DNA of 64,000 bases from Aquamicrobium lusatiense. Its GTDB lineage: Bacteria > Pseudomonadota > Alphaproteobacteria > Rhizobiales > Rhizobiaceae. The notes below the pieces were generated by a model that was given only the letters and a program-made list of their open reading frames with translations, was not told the DNA's origin and ran no database searches. Below, one piece after another: positions 7,308-16,827 of the stretch; position 1 is the first letter of the stretch; each line of letters opens with the position of its first letter. Position numbers and translations under genes: made by a program. Where the stretch lies: contig NZ_JACHEU010000001.1 in assembly GCF_014201615.1 (NCBI RefSeq), forward strand, positions 639,631 to 703,630, written 5' to 3'.

Positions 7308-8243
7308 TCACGCGCCGCCTCCCTTCGGGCGAAAGTCGAAGACCGGGACGCCGAGCTTTCTGGCCTTGTCGGCAAGGTTGTCCTGGATGCCAGTGCCGGG
7401 GAAGACGATGACCCCGATCGGTAGGACGTCGAGCATCTGATCGTTGCGCTTGAACGGCGCGGCCTTGGCATGTTTCGTCCAGTCGGGGGCGAAGCCGACC
7501 TGTGGCACCTTGCGGGTGTCGGCCCATTTGGCGGCGATCTTCTCGGCGCCCTTCGGCGACTTGCCGTGCAACAGCACCATGTCGGGGTGCTTGGCGTGGA
7601 CCTGATCGAGCTTGGCCCAGATCAGGCGGTGATCGTTGAAGTCGAGCCCGCCGGTGAAGGCGATCTTCGGACCGGCGGGAAGCAGCACCTCGTTGTCGGC
7701 GCGTTTCTTGGCGGCGAGGAAGTCCCGGCTGTCGATCATCGCCGAGGTCAGGTTGCGATGGTTGACCATCGATCCGCTGCGCGGTCGCCAGTTCGAGCCC
7801 GTGTGGCGCTCATAGTGCTCGGCGGCCTGGTCGCGCATCAGTTCGAAAGCATTGCGGCGTTCGATCAGGGTCTGGCCCTCGGCCGTCAGGCGTTCCAGCT
7901 CGACAGCCTTCACCTCGCTGCCGTCCTGTTCGCGCTGGCCGCGCCGCTGCGCCTGCTCATTGTCGTCCAGCTCGCGCTCGATCCGTTCGTTGGCGCGGTG
8001 GAAAAGGTTGACGGTCGACCAGAGGAGATCGTCGAGGTCGGGCTCGAGGCGGGTGTCGTCCAGGGTGACGATCAGGGCGTCGAAGATGTCGGCGATGGCG
8101 CCGGCGACATGGTCGCCCTCCGGAAGCGGTCGGGGATCGGGTTCATCCGTGAAGGGACGGTAGCCGTAGAGCTGGAGTTCGCTGAGGACATGGTCGGTGG
8201 GGGAAGAGGCGTGGTGCGGTTCGTAGTCGTCGTGCTCGCTCAT
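7308..8243 (-). CDS. DUF2493 (SLOG-like) domain protein
   Basis: A 311-residue protein from the ATG at 8243. The N-terminal two thirds is acidic and probably coiled coil (NLFHRANERIERELDDNEQAQRR). The C-terminal 120 residues (KIAFTGGLDFNDHRLIWAKLDQVHAKHPDMVLLHG, then GAEKIAAKWADTRKVPQVGFAPDW and IGVIVFPGTGIQDNLADKARKLGVPVFDF) are the DUF2493 domain. This belongs to the Rossmann-like YspA/SLOG superfamily, which is thought to bind nucleotides or nucleotide-derived ligands. Such proteins are regular members of this family of conjugative elements, upstream of the Toprim and helicase genes, but their role is unknown. Confidence 0.9.
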   Translation of the reverse strand: MSEHDDYEPHHASSPTDHVLSELQLYGYRPFTDEPDPRPLPEGDHVAGAIADIFDALIVTLDDTRLEPDLDDLLWSTVNLFHRANERIERELDDNEQAQRRGQREQDGSEVKAVELERLTAEGQTLIERRNAFELMRDQAAEHYERHTGSNWRPRSGSMVNHRNLTSAMIDSRDFLAAKKRADNEVLLPAGPKIAFTGGLDFNDHRLIWAKLDQVHAKHPDMVLLHGKSPKGAEKIAAKWADTRKVPQVGFAPDWTKHAKAAPFKRNDQMLDVLPIGVIVFPGTGIQDNLADKARKLGVPVFDFRPKGGGA

Positions 8244-8555
8244 GGGATGCTCCGTCGGTTCGACCGCGACCCTCGCGGCCTTCATGGCGACGAAAGCCGG
8301 CGGGCGGGCCGGACCTGCATCCGCAGCGAAGCGGAGGGCCGGAGCACAGCGGAGGATGGCGAAGGCGGGCTATTTTGTTTCGCGATGGAAAGGCCCGAAG
8401 GGCCGCCGGAAAATAGTCCGTCGCAGACATTGCGGGTCCGGGCCGTTTGCTGGCCGATCGCCCTCTCGAAGGCCGGGGCGCGGTTCTCTCCGACCTGGGG
8501 CTCATCCGAGCGATGCCGACGACGGCGCTCCCGCCGTCTGCATTCTCCTGCCGGC
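8244..8555. other. Intergenic region, no gene seen
   Basis: These 312 bp separate the Toprim and DUF2493 genes. A small stem (GGCCC-GAA-GGGCC near 8392-8404) could be a weak transcription stop. The rest presumably holds the DUF2493 promoter. No coding frame has family resemblance. Confidence 0.4.
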
Positions 8556-9602
8556 CTATGCCGCCAGCGCCATGAAGCGTGCGACGTCCTGCGGCGCGAT
8601 CTGGACCCGGGCCGCTGCCCGGAGGCTGTCCAGCCCCGCCAGGCGGAGATCCTCGTTGAAGTCGCCCAGGCTCGGTGACACCACGACCGCTTCGATCCCG
8701 GCCGCGTTCGCCCGTTCGATCAACGTCGCCATCGCACCGTCGCCGGCCGGATCATTGTCGCGGGCGATGTAGAGCCGTCGCAGCGTGTCGGGGAACAGGA
8801 TGGCCGAGAGATGCGCCGCCGAGAGCGCCGCCGCCATCGGCATGGTGAGTAGCGCCATCCTGAGCGACAGCATCGTCTCGATGCCTTCGCCCGCCGCCAT
8901 CACGTCGCCAGCCACACCGAAGCGAACGGCATGCCCGAGGAGGTCGCCCATCGCCCGTCTCGGCGTGTCGATCGGGGCTTTGTTCGAGCCGTCCGGCGCG
9001 AGCCAGGTGCGGTGCGCGCCGGTCTGACGCCCGGCGAGATCGGTGACCGATGCGATCATCGCCGGCCAGGTCTCTGTCGGGGAATGTTCGTCAGGCCGGT
9101 AGTAGCAGCGGGGATGGAAGCGCAGGCTTCCGGTTCCGTGCAAATCCGTAATGCCGCGTGTATGGAGATATGTCTTTACGAGTGTGCCCGCAATCGGCTG
9201 CGCCATGGCGAACAGCCGCCGGGCCGCTTCCGGCGATCCGGCCGGCGCAGGTGACTGGCGCCCGCCACCGTGCGGACGGTCCGGTTCGGGATGCGGCATC
9301 GACAGGAACGTGTGCGCCTCATCGGCAACGTCCTTGAAGTCGACCAGGCCGCAGCTTTCGCGGATTACGTCGAGGAGATCGCCATGCTCGCCGGTGGCGG
9401 CGTCGGTCCATTTGCCGGCGGCGCCCTTGCCGGTTTCGCTGCCCTTCAGCCGCACGAACATCGAGCGGCCCGGCGTATTGCGCACGTCGCCGACCAGCCA
9501 GTAGCGGCCCTCGCGATGACCGGCCTTGAGATAATGACGGCACACCGCCTCGGCTTGTCGGCCGAGACGGATCGCCAGTTCGGAAGCGTCCTGCCGCGCC
9601 AT
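8556..9602 (-). CDS. Toprim-domain primase-like protein (DUF7146/Toprim)
   Basis: A 348-residue protein whose ATG at 9602 overlaps the helicase stop by one base (TAATG), so its translation is coupled to the helicase. The N-terminal domain (AVCRHYLKAGHREGRYWLVGDV, then RLKGSETGKGAAGKWTDAATGEHGDLLDVI) is the primase-like DUF7146 region. The C-terminus has Toprim elements: VMAAGEGIETMLSL with the catalytic Glu, and LYIARDNDPAGDGA with the D-x-D motif. Proteins of this type prime or process DNA during transfer or replication of conjugative elements. Partnership with the upstream helicase/methyltransferase is a well-known layout in alphaproteobacterial elements. Confidence 0.9.
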   Translation of the reverse strand: MARQDASELAIRLGRQAEAVCRHYLKAGHREGRYWLVGDVRNTPGRSMFVRLKGSETGKGAAGKWTDAATGEHGDLLDVIRESCGLVDFKDVADEAHTFLSMPHPEPDRPHGGGRQSPAPAGSPEAARRLFAMAQPIAGTLVKTYLHTRGITDLHGTGSLRFHPRCYYRPDEHSPTETWPAMIASVTDLAGRQTGAHRTWLAPDGSNKAPIDTPRRAMGDLLGHAVRFGVAGDVMAAGEGIETMLSLRMALLTMPMAAALSAAHLSAILFPDTLRRLYIARDNDPAGDGAMATLIERANAAGIEAVVVSPSLGDFNEDLRLAGLDSLRAAARVQIAPQDVARFMALAA

Positions 9603-12600
9603 TACGCCGCCTCCCGCTCGCCGATGCGCTCGATGGGATAGCGCTCCAGCACCTTGGCCAGAATGGCAGCGCCGGTCCCATCGGTCGGCACGAACATCCG
9701 CAGCTTCCACGAGATGATCTCGTGGAACAGGCCATAGGCCCGCAGGCGATCGCGCATAGCGTCGATGAAGCCGGACAGCTCGATGCGGTTGGCCCCCATG
9801 ACCCGGACGCGGCGAAGTTGAAGCCCCTCGGCCAGGTCGAGGATGGTCTTGCCATCCATCAGCGCCATGAAGGCGTCGTCCGGTGTCAGGGTTGACGTGC
9901 CGGTGGCGAGCGCGCCGGCCACCCAGGCGGCGGAGACACGGCGGCCAACGATGCGCTCGCCGTCGTCGGTCTGGAGTCGATACACCCGCGTCGACTCGCT
10001 CGGGAGGCGTTTCCAGATCGGCAGCAATAGACCGCTGACGACATGGATGGTGCTTTCGGCATACTCCGGCATACTCCGGCATACTCCGGCATACTCCGGC
10101 ACCTCGGCTACCTCGGCGTTCCATGCCGCGGTGAAGCCCGCCCGGTCCGTGTTAACCCAATGGGTCTCATCCATCATCTTGATGGGGATGTTGTGCGCCT
10201 CCATCGGTCGGATCAACCGCACGCGCCGTTCGATCTCGCCATCGTCCAGCATGATGCTGGTGGTCGGTATCTGCACGGCGGCGCGGCCCGAGCGTTCGTT
10301 GATCAACAGCCTGGCGCGCGGGTCGTCGAGATGATCGAGCGCCTCGGCAAGCGTCACCGGCCGGTTGCGCTGGCGCTGGGTGATGGTCAGCAGCCGGGCT
10401 TCGGCACCGGTGCCGGGATGAACGTGGATCGTTCGGCGGTCGGTGACGATGAAGCTCTCGGCCTGCAGCGTCTCCAAGCCGACATCGTAGCTGCCCGAGG
10501 CGATGGCGCCTTCGATCTTGGCGTTCAGCAGCCGCTCGAACGCCGTGAACAGGACGCCCTGAAGGTCGATGGTCAGGGCCAGCAACCTGTTCAGGAACGT
10601 CGTGATCGGCGGCAGCTCGTCCTTCATGCCGGTTGAGTCGGTCAGCGAGAGGCCGGTGGCGTCCTCGAACATCTGGAGCGAACAGCCGTCGACCTTACCG
10701 CGCACCAGCAGCAAGTAGAGCTGCCGCAGGGCGTCGCGGGCGTAGTGGCTTTCCAGATTGTCCTCCGGCCGGAACAGCCCTTGGCCGCCGGTCTGGCGCT
10801 GGCCCCGCGTGATTGCGCCCAGGGTGTCGAGGCGGCGGGCGATGGTCGACAAGAAGCGCTTTTCCGCCTTCACGTCCGTCGAAATCGGCCGAAACAGCGG
10901 TGGCTGCACCTGGTTGGTCCGGTTGGTGCGGCCTAGCCCCTGAATGGCGGCGTCGGCCTTCCAGCCCGGCTCCAGCAGATAGTGGACGCGCAACCGCTGG
11001 TTCCGCGACGACAGGTCGGCGTGATAGCTGCGCCCGGTGCCGCCGGCGTCGGAGAAGATCAGGATATGCTTCTGGTCGTCCATGAAGGCCTGCGTTTCGG
11101 CCAGATTGGCCGAGCCGGCGCGGTTCTCCACCGCAAGCCGATCGATGCCGCCCGGGCTGGTCCTACGGACGATGCGGCGCGATCGTCCCGTCACCTCTGC
11201 CACGACATCGGCTCCGAAGCGCTGGACGATCTGGTCGAGCGCGCCGGGGACCGGGGGCAGCGATGCCAGCCGCTCGATCAAACGATCGCGACGGGCGACG
11301 GCGTCACGGCTCTCGACCGGCTGGCCGTCGCGAAACACGGGCCGCGACGACAGGTTGCCCTCGCTGTCGGTAAAGGGCTCGTAGAGCTGCACCGGGAAGG
11401 AATGGGCGAGATAATCCAGAACGTATTCGCGCGGGGTGATGTCCACCCGGACGTCGTTCCATTCTTCCGTCGGGATCTCCGCGAGCCGGCGTTCCATCAA
11501 TGCCTCGCCGGTCGAGACGATCTGGATCACGGCGGCGTGGCCATCGGCCAGGTCCTGCTCGATCGAGCGGATCAGGGTCGGCGTCTTCATCGAGGTCAGC
11601 AGATGGCCGAAGAAGCGCTGCTTGGCGGATTCGAAGGCTGAGCGGGCGGCGGACTTGGCCTGGCGGTTCAGAGTGCCCCCAGAACCATCAGGGCCACCGG
11701 TGATGTTGGCGGCCTGCATCGCCGCGTCGAGATTGTTATGGATGACGGCGAAGGCGCCGGCATAGGAGAGCGACCGTGCCGTGTAGAGCCCGAGCGAGCG
11801 CAGGTCGCGCGCCAGCACTTCCATCGCCGCGACGCCGCCATCCTCGATCGCCTCGACGAATTCGGCGCGGGTCGAGAACGGGAAGTCCTCGCCGCCCCAG
11901 AGGCCGAGGCGCTGGGCATAGGCGAGATTGTGCACCGTGGTCGCGCCGGTCGCCGAGACATAGACGATGCGGGCATTCGGCAAGGCGTGCTGGAGGCGGA
12001 GGCCCGCACGACCCTGCTGCGAGGCGGCGACGTCGCCACGTTCACCCTTTCCGCCTGCGGCGTTCTGCATGGCGTGGCTCTCGTCGAAAATGATCACTCC
12101 ATCGAAATCGGAGCCCAACCATTCGACGATCTGCTTGACGCGGGAAAGCTTACTCCCGCGATCGTCGGACCGTAGCGTGGCATAGGTGGTGAATAGGACG
12201 GCTTCCGAGAGTGTGATGTCCTTGCCCTGCGGAAAGCGCGACAGCGGCGTGACCAGCAGCCGCTCCATGCCGAGTGCCGACCAGTCGCGCTGGGCGTCCT
12301 CCAGCAGCTTGTCGGATTTGGAGATCCACACCGCCTTGCGGCGGCCCTGCATCCAGTTGTCGAGGATGATGCCGGCCGACTGGCGACCCTTGCCGGCGCC
12401 GGTGCCGTCGCCGAGCATGAAGCCCCTACGGAAGCGCACGGCGTTGGGTGCATTATCGGGCGCAGCCGAGATGAGGTCGAAGGTGTCGTCGAGTGTCCAC
12501 GAACCGGCCAAGAAGTCGGAATGCGCCTCGCCGGCGTAGATGACGGTTTCGAGCTGAGCGTCAGAGAGAAGGCCATCCGAGACGATGTTGGCCGGAAGGC

Positions 12601-13903
12601 GCGGCCGATAGCTCGGCCTGGGCGGCGCTACCGAGGCCATCGCCGCGGACTGCACCAGCTTGGTCGGATGGGGCTGCGCCCCGGGAATACGGATCGCCTG
12701 CAATTCGTATTCCTCATAGATCGCGTCTGTGATCCGGCCGTCTTCGGCGGGCGTCCAGTCCACGGTCTCGTAGGCGAGTTCGACGCCTTCGGGCTCGATG
12801 GACGCGGGCGTGGCGGGACGGACAGCAGAGGTGCGCGCGAGGTATCCGCGAGCGGTCTGGGGCCCCGCGGTGGACTCCGACGTTGGCACTGGCGTGAGGG
12901 GGGCAGTCGGACGCGGCGGAACCTCCGCCGCGATCCAGCCGAGCAGCGTGCCGACATCGGGCGCGATGCCGGGCGAAGGGGGAAACGCGGCCCGATCATC
13001 GGCCGGCAGCTTGTCGATGACCGTCAACCGCGTATCGATGGTCGTGCCGTGCCTGGCATAGACCGAGCCGTCCACGGCGGCGGTGAAGACGATGCGGCCA
13101 CGCTCCTGAAGCCGGACGAAGGCCGCAGCCGAGGCCGGATGGTCGGGGCTGAAGTTGGCGCCGGTGATCGCCACCAGCCGCCCGCCATCGGCGAGCCGGG
13201 CGAGTGCTGAAGCGACATGGCGATAGGCGGCGTCGGCCACGCGGCCGGAGACGTTTGCCATGGCCGAGAACGGCGGGTTCATCAGCACGACGGAGGGGAC
13301 GGCTCCCGGCGCGAGATGATCGTCGATCTGGGCGGCGTCGAAGCGGGTGACGGCAACGGTCGAAAAGAGCGCTGCGAGCAGATCGGCGCGGGTTTCGGCC
13401 AGTTCGTTGAGGAGGAGCGTTCCGCCTGATATCTCGGCCAGGATGGCGAGCAGGCCTGTGCCAGCCGACGGCTCCAGCACGATGTCGGCTGCGCCAATGG
13501 AGGCGGCCGTCACTGCGGCGAAGCCGAGCGGCGCCGGCGTCGAGAATTGCTGGAGCGCCTGCGATTCCTCCGAGCGCCGCGTATGCGTCGGCAGGAGCCC
13601 GGCGATCTTCCCAAGAGCAGAAAGATGTGCAGCCGGAGATGCGGCCTTGCGGGAAAGCGCCTTTCCGTATTTGCGCAGAAAAAGGACTGTCGCGACCTCG
13701 CAGGCCTCATAGGCGGCCTTCCAGTCCCAGACGCCGCTGGTGTCGGATGCACCGAAGGCTGCTTCCATCGCTGCACGGAGGATCACGGCATCGACGCGCT
13801 GGCCGCGTTCGAGATGTTCGAGAAGCTGTTGCGCCACGGCGAGGAGCGCGGACGCACGAGTGACGGGCGCGGCCGGAAGGGCCACGGGAGACAGAATGTT
13901 CAT
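9602..13903 (-). CDS. Methyltransferase-strawberry-notch-like SF2 helicase fusion
   Basis: A 1,433-residue protein starting at the ATG at 13903; an upstream frame extension to 14101 crosses a hairpin and has no family resemblance. Residues 143-150 (LEPSAGTG) and 209-212 (NPPF) are motifs I and IV of an N6-adenine-type methyltransferase. A superfamily 2 helicase follows, with GDGTGAGKGRQ (Walker A) near residue 500, FDESH (motif II) near 605, and a strawberry-notch C-terminal helicase domain around 970-1010 (GLGRTNRTNQ). Proteins of this architecture are a backbone component of this class of conjugative element, possibly protecting or remodelling incoming DNA. Near residue 1270 the coding sequence includes four copies of a 10-bp tandem repeat. 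Confidence 0.92.
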   Translation of the reverse strand: MNILSPVALPAAPVTRASALLAVAQQLLEHLERGQRVDAVILRAAMEAAFGASDTSGVWDWKAAYEACEVATVLFLRKYGKALSRKAASPAAHLSALGKIAGLLPTHTRRSEESQALQQFSTPAPLGFAAVTAASIGAADIVLEPSAGTGLLAILAEISGGTLLLNELAETRADLLAALFSTVAVTRFDAAQIDDHLAPGAVPSVVLMNPPFSAMANVSGRVADAAYRHVASALARLADGGRLVAITGANFSPDHPASAAAFVRLQERGRIVFTAAVDGSVYARHGTTIDTRLTVIDKLPADDRAAFPPSPGIAPDVGTLLGWIAAEVPPRPTAPLTPVPTSESTAGPQTARGYLARTSAVRPATPASIEPEGVELAYETVDWTPAEDGRITDAIYEEYELQAIRIPGAQPHPTKLVQSAAMASVAPPRPSYRPRLPANIVSDGLLSDAQLETVIYAGEAHSDFLAGSWTLDDTFDLISAAPDNAPNAVRFRRGFMLGDGTGAGKGRQSAGIILDNWMQGRRKAVWISKSDKLLEDAQRDWSALGMERLLVTPLSRFPQGKDITLSEAVLFTTYATLRSDDRGSKLSRVKQIVEWLGSDFDGVIIFDESHAMQNAAGGKGERGDVAASQQGRAGLRLQHALPNARIVYVSATGATTVHNLAYAQRLGLWGGEDFPFSTRAEFVEAIEDGGVAAMEVLARDLRSLGLYTARSLSYAGAFAVIHNNLDAAMQAANITGGPDGSGGTLNRQAKSAARSAFESAKQRFFGHLLTSMKTPTLIRSIEQDLADGHAAVIQIVSTGEALMERRLAEIPTEEWNDVRVDITPREYVLDYLAHSFPVQLYEPFTDSEGNLSSRPVFRDGQPVESRDAVARRDRLIERLASLPPVPGALDQIVQRFGADVVAEVTGRSRRIVRRTSPGGIDRLAVENRAGSANLAETQAFMDDQKHILIFSDAGGTGRSYHADLSSRNQRLRVHYLLEPGWKADAAIQGLGRTNRTNQVQPPLFRPISTDVKAEKRFLSTIARRLDTLGAITRGQRQTGGQGLFRPEDNLESHYARDALRQLYLLLVRGKVDGCSLQMFEDATGLSLTDSTGMKDELPPITTFLNRLLALTIDLQGVLFTAFERLLNAKIEGAIASGSYDVGLETLQAESFIVTDRRTIHVHPGTGAEARLLTITQRQRNRPVTLAEALDHLDDPRARLLINERSGRAAVQIPTTSIMLDDGEIERRVRLIRPMEAHNIPIKMMDETHWVNTDRAGFTAAWNAEVAEVPEYAGVCRSMPEYAESTIHVVSGLLLPIWKRLPSESTRVYRLQTDDGERIVGRRVSAAWVAGALATGTSTLTPDDAFMALMDGKTILDLAEGLQLRRVRVMGANRIELSGFIDAMRDRLRAYGLFHEIISWKLRMFVPTDGTGAAILAKVLERYPIERIGEREAA
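10061..10100. repeat. Four perfect 10-bp tandem repeats inside the helicase gene
   Basis: ATACTCCGGC occurs four times in a row, preceded by CGGC. Because 10 is not a multiple of three, the helicase reads through it as VPEYAGVCRSMPEYAEST and all three minus-strand frames are open across it. A copy-number change would shift the reading frame of the last roughly 165 codons. Confidence 0.95.
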
Positions 13904-13933
13904 GGGAAGAACCTCGGGAGAGCGGAAGGGACA

Positions 13934-13968
13934 AGTCCGGGCGGCGCTCTCTCTCGGCCGCCGGGACT
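13934..13968 (-). promoter_or_regulatory. 5' leader hairpin of the helicase gene
   Basis: AGTCCGGGCGGC and GCCGCCGGGACT pair as a 12-bp stem with one mismatch around an 11-nt CT-rich loop (GA-rich on the transcript), 31 bp upstream of the helicase ATG. The parB-like and DUF932 genes also have a leader hairpin with a GA-rich loop just upstream of the start, which suggests a shared form of post-transcriptional control in the element. The function is inferred. Confidence 0.5.
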
Positions 13969-14009
13969 CGACCCGTCCCGGCCGTCCTCTTCCTCTTGTC
14001 CGCTGACAT

Positions 14010-14044
14010 AAAAAAAGCGCGCGACCGTGAGGCCGGGCGCGCGC
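14010..14044 (-). terminator. Rho-independent terminator
   Basis: GCGCGCG (14017-14023) pairs with CGCGCGC (14038-14044). On the minus strand the stem is followed by seven consecutive T (14016-14010), a typical intrinsic terminator, 11 bp beyond the stop of the 133-residue gene that ends at 14056. Confidence 0.8.
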
Positions 14045-14055
14045 ATGGTCGGGGA

Positions 14056-14457
14056 TCATCGCATTCGGCTTTCGGCCAGCCAGCGGCCGGTACTGATCCA
14101 TTCAATCGTTCGGCCTGTGCCGAGGTCGAGCAGATGGGCGCCGCCGGAGAAGCCGTCCACGACAGGGTCAGAAGCAATACCGGCCCACTGGAACCCCCAG
14201 GTGCCGGTGAGTGCGAATGTCTCCGCGCAGCGGGTGACGAAGGTGACCAGCAATTGCGGATCGGCGGTTCCGGGGTCGCGAAGCCAGAGGCGCGTCGCGC
14301 CGTGCTCGGGTGTCAGGGAGAGCAGGAAGGGTTCGGCGGGCGGGTCCTCGCGACCATTCTCGGCCATCAGCGCGGTGTAGATGTCGAAGGCCCGCGCAAC
14401 ATTGGCAACCGAGCCGACGTCGAGCAGGCAGGAGAAGCGGGTGAGATATTCGGCCAT
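14056..14457 (-). CDS. Conserved hypothetical protein of the conjugative element
   Basis: A 133-residue protein from the ATG at 14457: MAEYLTRFSCLLDVGSVANVARAFDIYTAL, then LTPEHGATRLWLRDPGTADPQLLVTFVTRCAETF and TGTWGFQWAG. It is a compact alpha/beta protein. Similar proteins occur beside the helicase and ParB-like genes of related elements, but I know no function. It has its own terminator downstream and another terminator upstream, so it is probably monocistronic. It might be involved in copy or transfer control; this is a guess from position only. Confidence 0.75.
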   Translation of the reverse strand: MAEYLTRFSCLLDVGSVANVARAFDIYTALMAENGREDPPAEPFLLSLTPEHGATRLWLRDPGTADPQLLVTFVTRCAETFALTGTWGFQWAGIASDPVVDGFSGGAHLLDLGTGRTIEWISTGRWLAESRMR

Positions 14458-14477
14458 ATCAGGCTCCTGAAACGAAA

Positions 14478-14502
14478 AGAGCCCGGCGCTGGGCCGGGCT
14501 CT
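14478..14502 (-). terminator. Rho-independent terminator after the ParB-like gene
   Basis: AGAGCCCGGC and GCCGGGCTCT form a perfect 10-bp stem with a 5-nt loop. The minus-strand transcript continues with TTTTCGTTTC, giving a good intrinsic terminator 52 bp beyond the stop of the ParB-like gene. Confidence 0.85.
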
Positions 14503-14554
14503 GAGTGGATGGGATTGGAAGGTGCGGAGCGGCCGAAGCTGCCCCGCGAGGCGA

Positions 14555-16696
14555 TCATTCGGCGGCGATGAGGTGACGTTCGGCGTCCTCGCCATCGGCC
14601 GGCGGTTCCGACTCGTCGTCGGCGCTGAGGAAGTCGGGCAGCGCGGCGTCCTCGGTTTTGCCATCGCCGTCCGCGTCCGGTGCCGGATCGCCATCGACAC
14701 CGGCAAGTCGAAGCGGTTCGGGCAGCCAGCCGCTGTCGGCCAGGAGACGCTCGGCCTCCTTGGCCATGTCGCCCTTTTTCAGATGACCGATAAGCTCGGC
14801 CGCCCGTTCGCCGGCGCCTTCGCGGACGGCTTCGAGGATGCGCGGCTTTGTGACACGGTTGAGGTAGTTGCCGAAGGTCGGACGCCAGCCGGCTTCGACC
14901 AAGTCGAGCCCGGTCGCCCGCGTCAGCCGGTCGGCCTGCGCGAGCCTCATATCGAGCGTATGCTGCGACACGCCGCCCGCGCTGTGCGGGTTCGGCCGCT
15001 CATAGAGCGCGTTGACCCCATAGCTGACGCAATGCGCCAGCAGCGCCATGCGGCTGGCATCGTCGAGACCAGCGAGCCAATCCCACAGGGCGTCGTCGTC
15101 CTTCGGGATGTCGGCGGCCCAGGCGTCGTGACGCTCCTGCACAGCCCGCGCGGAGGGGCTGTCCTTCAGCGTCTCGTCCTGAACGGGGAAGAAGATGTGT
15201 TTCACCCCCGTTTCCATGGCGCCCGTGTACATGCGGGTCATGAAGCTGTCCGAGACCAGCTTGTGGAGAAGCGCCGTCATGGCGATGTGCGGGTTTTCCG
15301 CCACCGCGTTGCGCAACGCGAGGGTGCGGTAGGCGGTCAGCTCGACGACGAGGCGTTCGGGCAACGGCTTGATGCTGTCGTCCTCATCGTCCTCCGGTTC
15401 GACAGGCTGGCCGCCGATGGTGATGACGGCGCGCTGCACCGACGGGCTCGCGGTGCCATCGGATTCGATGTCCTTCTCCGATCCTTCCTCACCATCGGTC
15501 CGGACCTGAGGCACATCCTCGGGCCGAACGAAGCCGCGATCGACCGAAAGCGACCCGTTGGCGTTGATGCTGACGAACACGCCAGCGATGGCGATGTCGG
15601 CCGGATCGAAGTGCTCCGAGCGGTCGTCGAACGCCGCCAGTGCCGTCTCGATCTCGCCCATACGCTCGTCGACCTCGTCGGGCAGTTCGTCGGCGTCCTG
15701 ATATTCCGCTTCGAGCCTGACCTGCTCGGCGGTGAGCGCCTTGATGGTCGCCTGTTCCTCCGCCGATAGATCGATCGGCGTGCCGCAGACCTCGTGGAGG
15801 CCGCGAACGGCGTCGTAGGGGAAGCTGACCGCGACCTCGATCCACTTCCAGCCCTCGGCGGCGATCACCTCAGCCTCGGCCTTGAGCTTGTCGGCGACGA
15901 GGCGATCGAGAAGCCCCACGTCCTGCAGCCAGCCGCCATCATCGGCCTGGAAGAGGTCGCGCATGACGGTGCCGCCAGCCGCCTCATAGGCTTCGATGCC
16001 GAGGAAGACGGCACGCTTGTCGGACGCGCGCACCGTGGTCTCGGTCAGCATGCGCCGGATCTGATAGGGCTCCTTCGACCAGGCGTCCTTGATCGCGTCC
16101 CAGACCTGGGTCTGACGCTCGTGGTCTTCGGAGACCGTGAACGCCATGAGCTGCTCCAGCGTCATGCCGTCGTCGGCATAGACGTCGTGGAGGACCGGCG
16201 AGACGGTCGCGAGGCGCAGCCGCTGCTTGACCACGTTGACGGGCACGAAGAACGCCGCGGCGATCTCCTCCTCGGTCATGCCCTTGATCAGCATGTCGTG
16301 GAAGGCGCGAAACTGATCGAGCGGATGGAGCGCGGCGCGCTCGATGTTCTCGGCGAGCGACACTTCCTCGGGGAGGATGGCGCCGTCGCGATCGCGGACC
16401 ACGCAGGGGACGGGCGCGACTTTCGCGAGACGCTTCTGCTTCACCAGCAGTTCGAGCGCGCGGAAGCGGCGGCCGCCGGCGGGCACCTCGAACATGCCGG
16501 TCTCGTTGCCTTCGGCGTCAACGACGGGGAAGACGCTGAGGCTCTGGATCAGGCCGCGACGAGCGATCGAGGCCGCGAGGTCTTCGATCGAGACGCCGGC
16601 CTTCACGCGCCGGACGTTGGACTGGCTGAGCACCAGCTTGTTGAAGGGGATGTCGCGCGAGGACGACAGGATGATCTTCTGAACGGCAGTAGCCAT
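14555..16696 (-). CDS. Large ParB/RepB/Spo0J-like nuclease-domain protein
   Basis: A 713-residue protein. The N-terminal 200 residues hold the ParB N-terminal domain: FNKLVLSQSNVRR, GLIQSLSVFPVV, then the arginine patch PAGGRRFRAL near 70-80 and AENIERAALHPLDQFRAF near 114-131. An HTH domain follows (MTEEEIAAAFFVPVNVVKQRLRLATVS). The remaining 500 residues are long, acidic and helical, far larger than chromosomal ParB (about 290 residues). This long form is a backbone gene of alphaproteobacterial conjugative elements. It may be a partition or CTP-dependent DNA-binding protein, but its distance from parA argues for a separate role. The start at 16696 has GGAG 8-11 nt upstream. Confidence 0.9.
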   Translation of the reverse strand: MATAVQKIILSSSRDIPFNKLVLSQSNVRRVKAGVSIEDLAASIARRGLIQSLSVFPVVDAEGNETGMFEVPAGGRRFRALELLVKQKRLAKVAPVPCVVRDRDGAILPEEVSLAENIERAALHPLDQFRAFHDMLIKGMTEEEIAAAFFVPVNVVKQRLRLATVSPVLHDVYADDGMTLEQLMAFTVSEDHERQTQVWDAIKDAWSKEPYQIRRMLTETTVRASDKRAVFLGIEAYEAAGGTVMRDLFQADDGGWLQDVGLLDRLVADKLKAEAEVIAAEGWKWIEVAVSFPYDAVRGLHEVCGTPIDLSAEEQATIKALTAEQVRLEAEYQDADELPDEVDERMGEIETALAAFDDRSEHFDPADIAIAGVFVSINANGSLSVDRGFVRPEDVPQVRTDGEEGSEKDIESDGTASPSVQRAVITIGGQPVEPEDDEDDSIKPLPERLVVELTAYRTLALRNAVAENPHIAMTALLHKLVSDSFMTRMYTGAMETGVKHIFFPVQDETLKDSPSARAVQERHDAWAADIPKDDDALWDWLAGLDDASRMALLAHCVSYGVNALYERPNPHSAGGVSQHTLDMRLAQADRLTRATGLDLVEAGWRPTFGNYLNRVTKPRILEAVREGAGERAAELIGHLKKGDMAKEAERLLADSGWLPEPLRLAGVDGDPAPDADGDGKTEDAALPDFLSADDESEPPADGEDAERHLIAAE

Positions 16697-16710
16697 CGGG
16701 ATTTACTCCG

Positions 16711-16753
16711 TGACGGGCGGCCGAGAGACTCTCTCTCAACCTCCAACCCGTCA
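16711..16753 (-). promoter_or_regulatory. 5' leader hairpin of the ParB-like gene
   Basis: TGACGGG (16711-16717) pairs with CCCGTCA (16747-16753) around a 29-nt loop that is GA-rich on the transcript, 15 bp upstream of the ATG. The same stem bases and a similar loop occur upstream of the DUF932 gene at 18081-18122, so this is a repeated leader element rather than a chance hairpin. Confidence 0.55.
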
Positions 16754-16827
16754 CGAAGCGAAGCGCCGCCCTCTTCCTCTAAAGGGGGGCAGCGGCACGA
16801 ACCGGCAAACCTGAAAGGCACGGAAGC

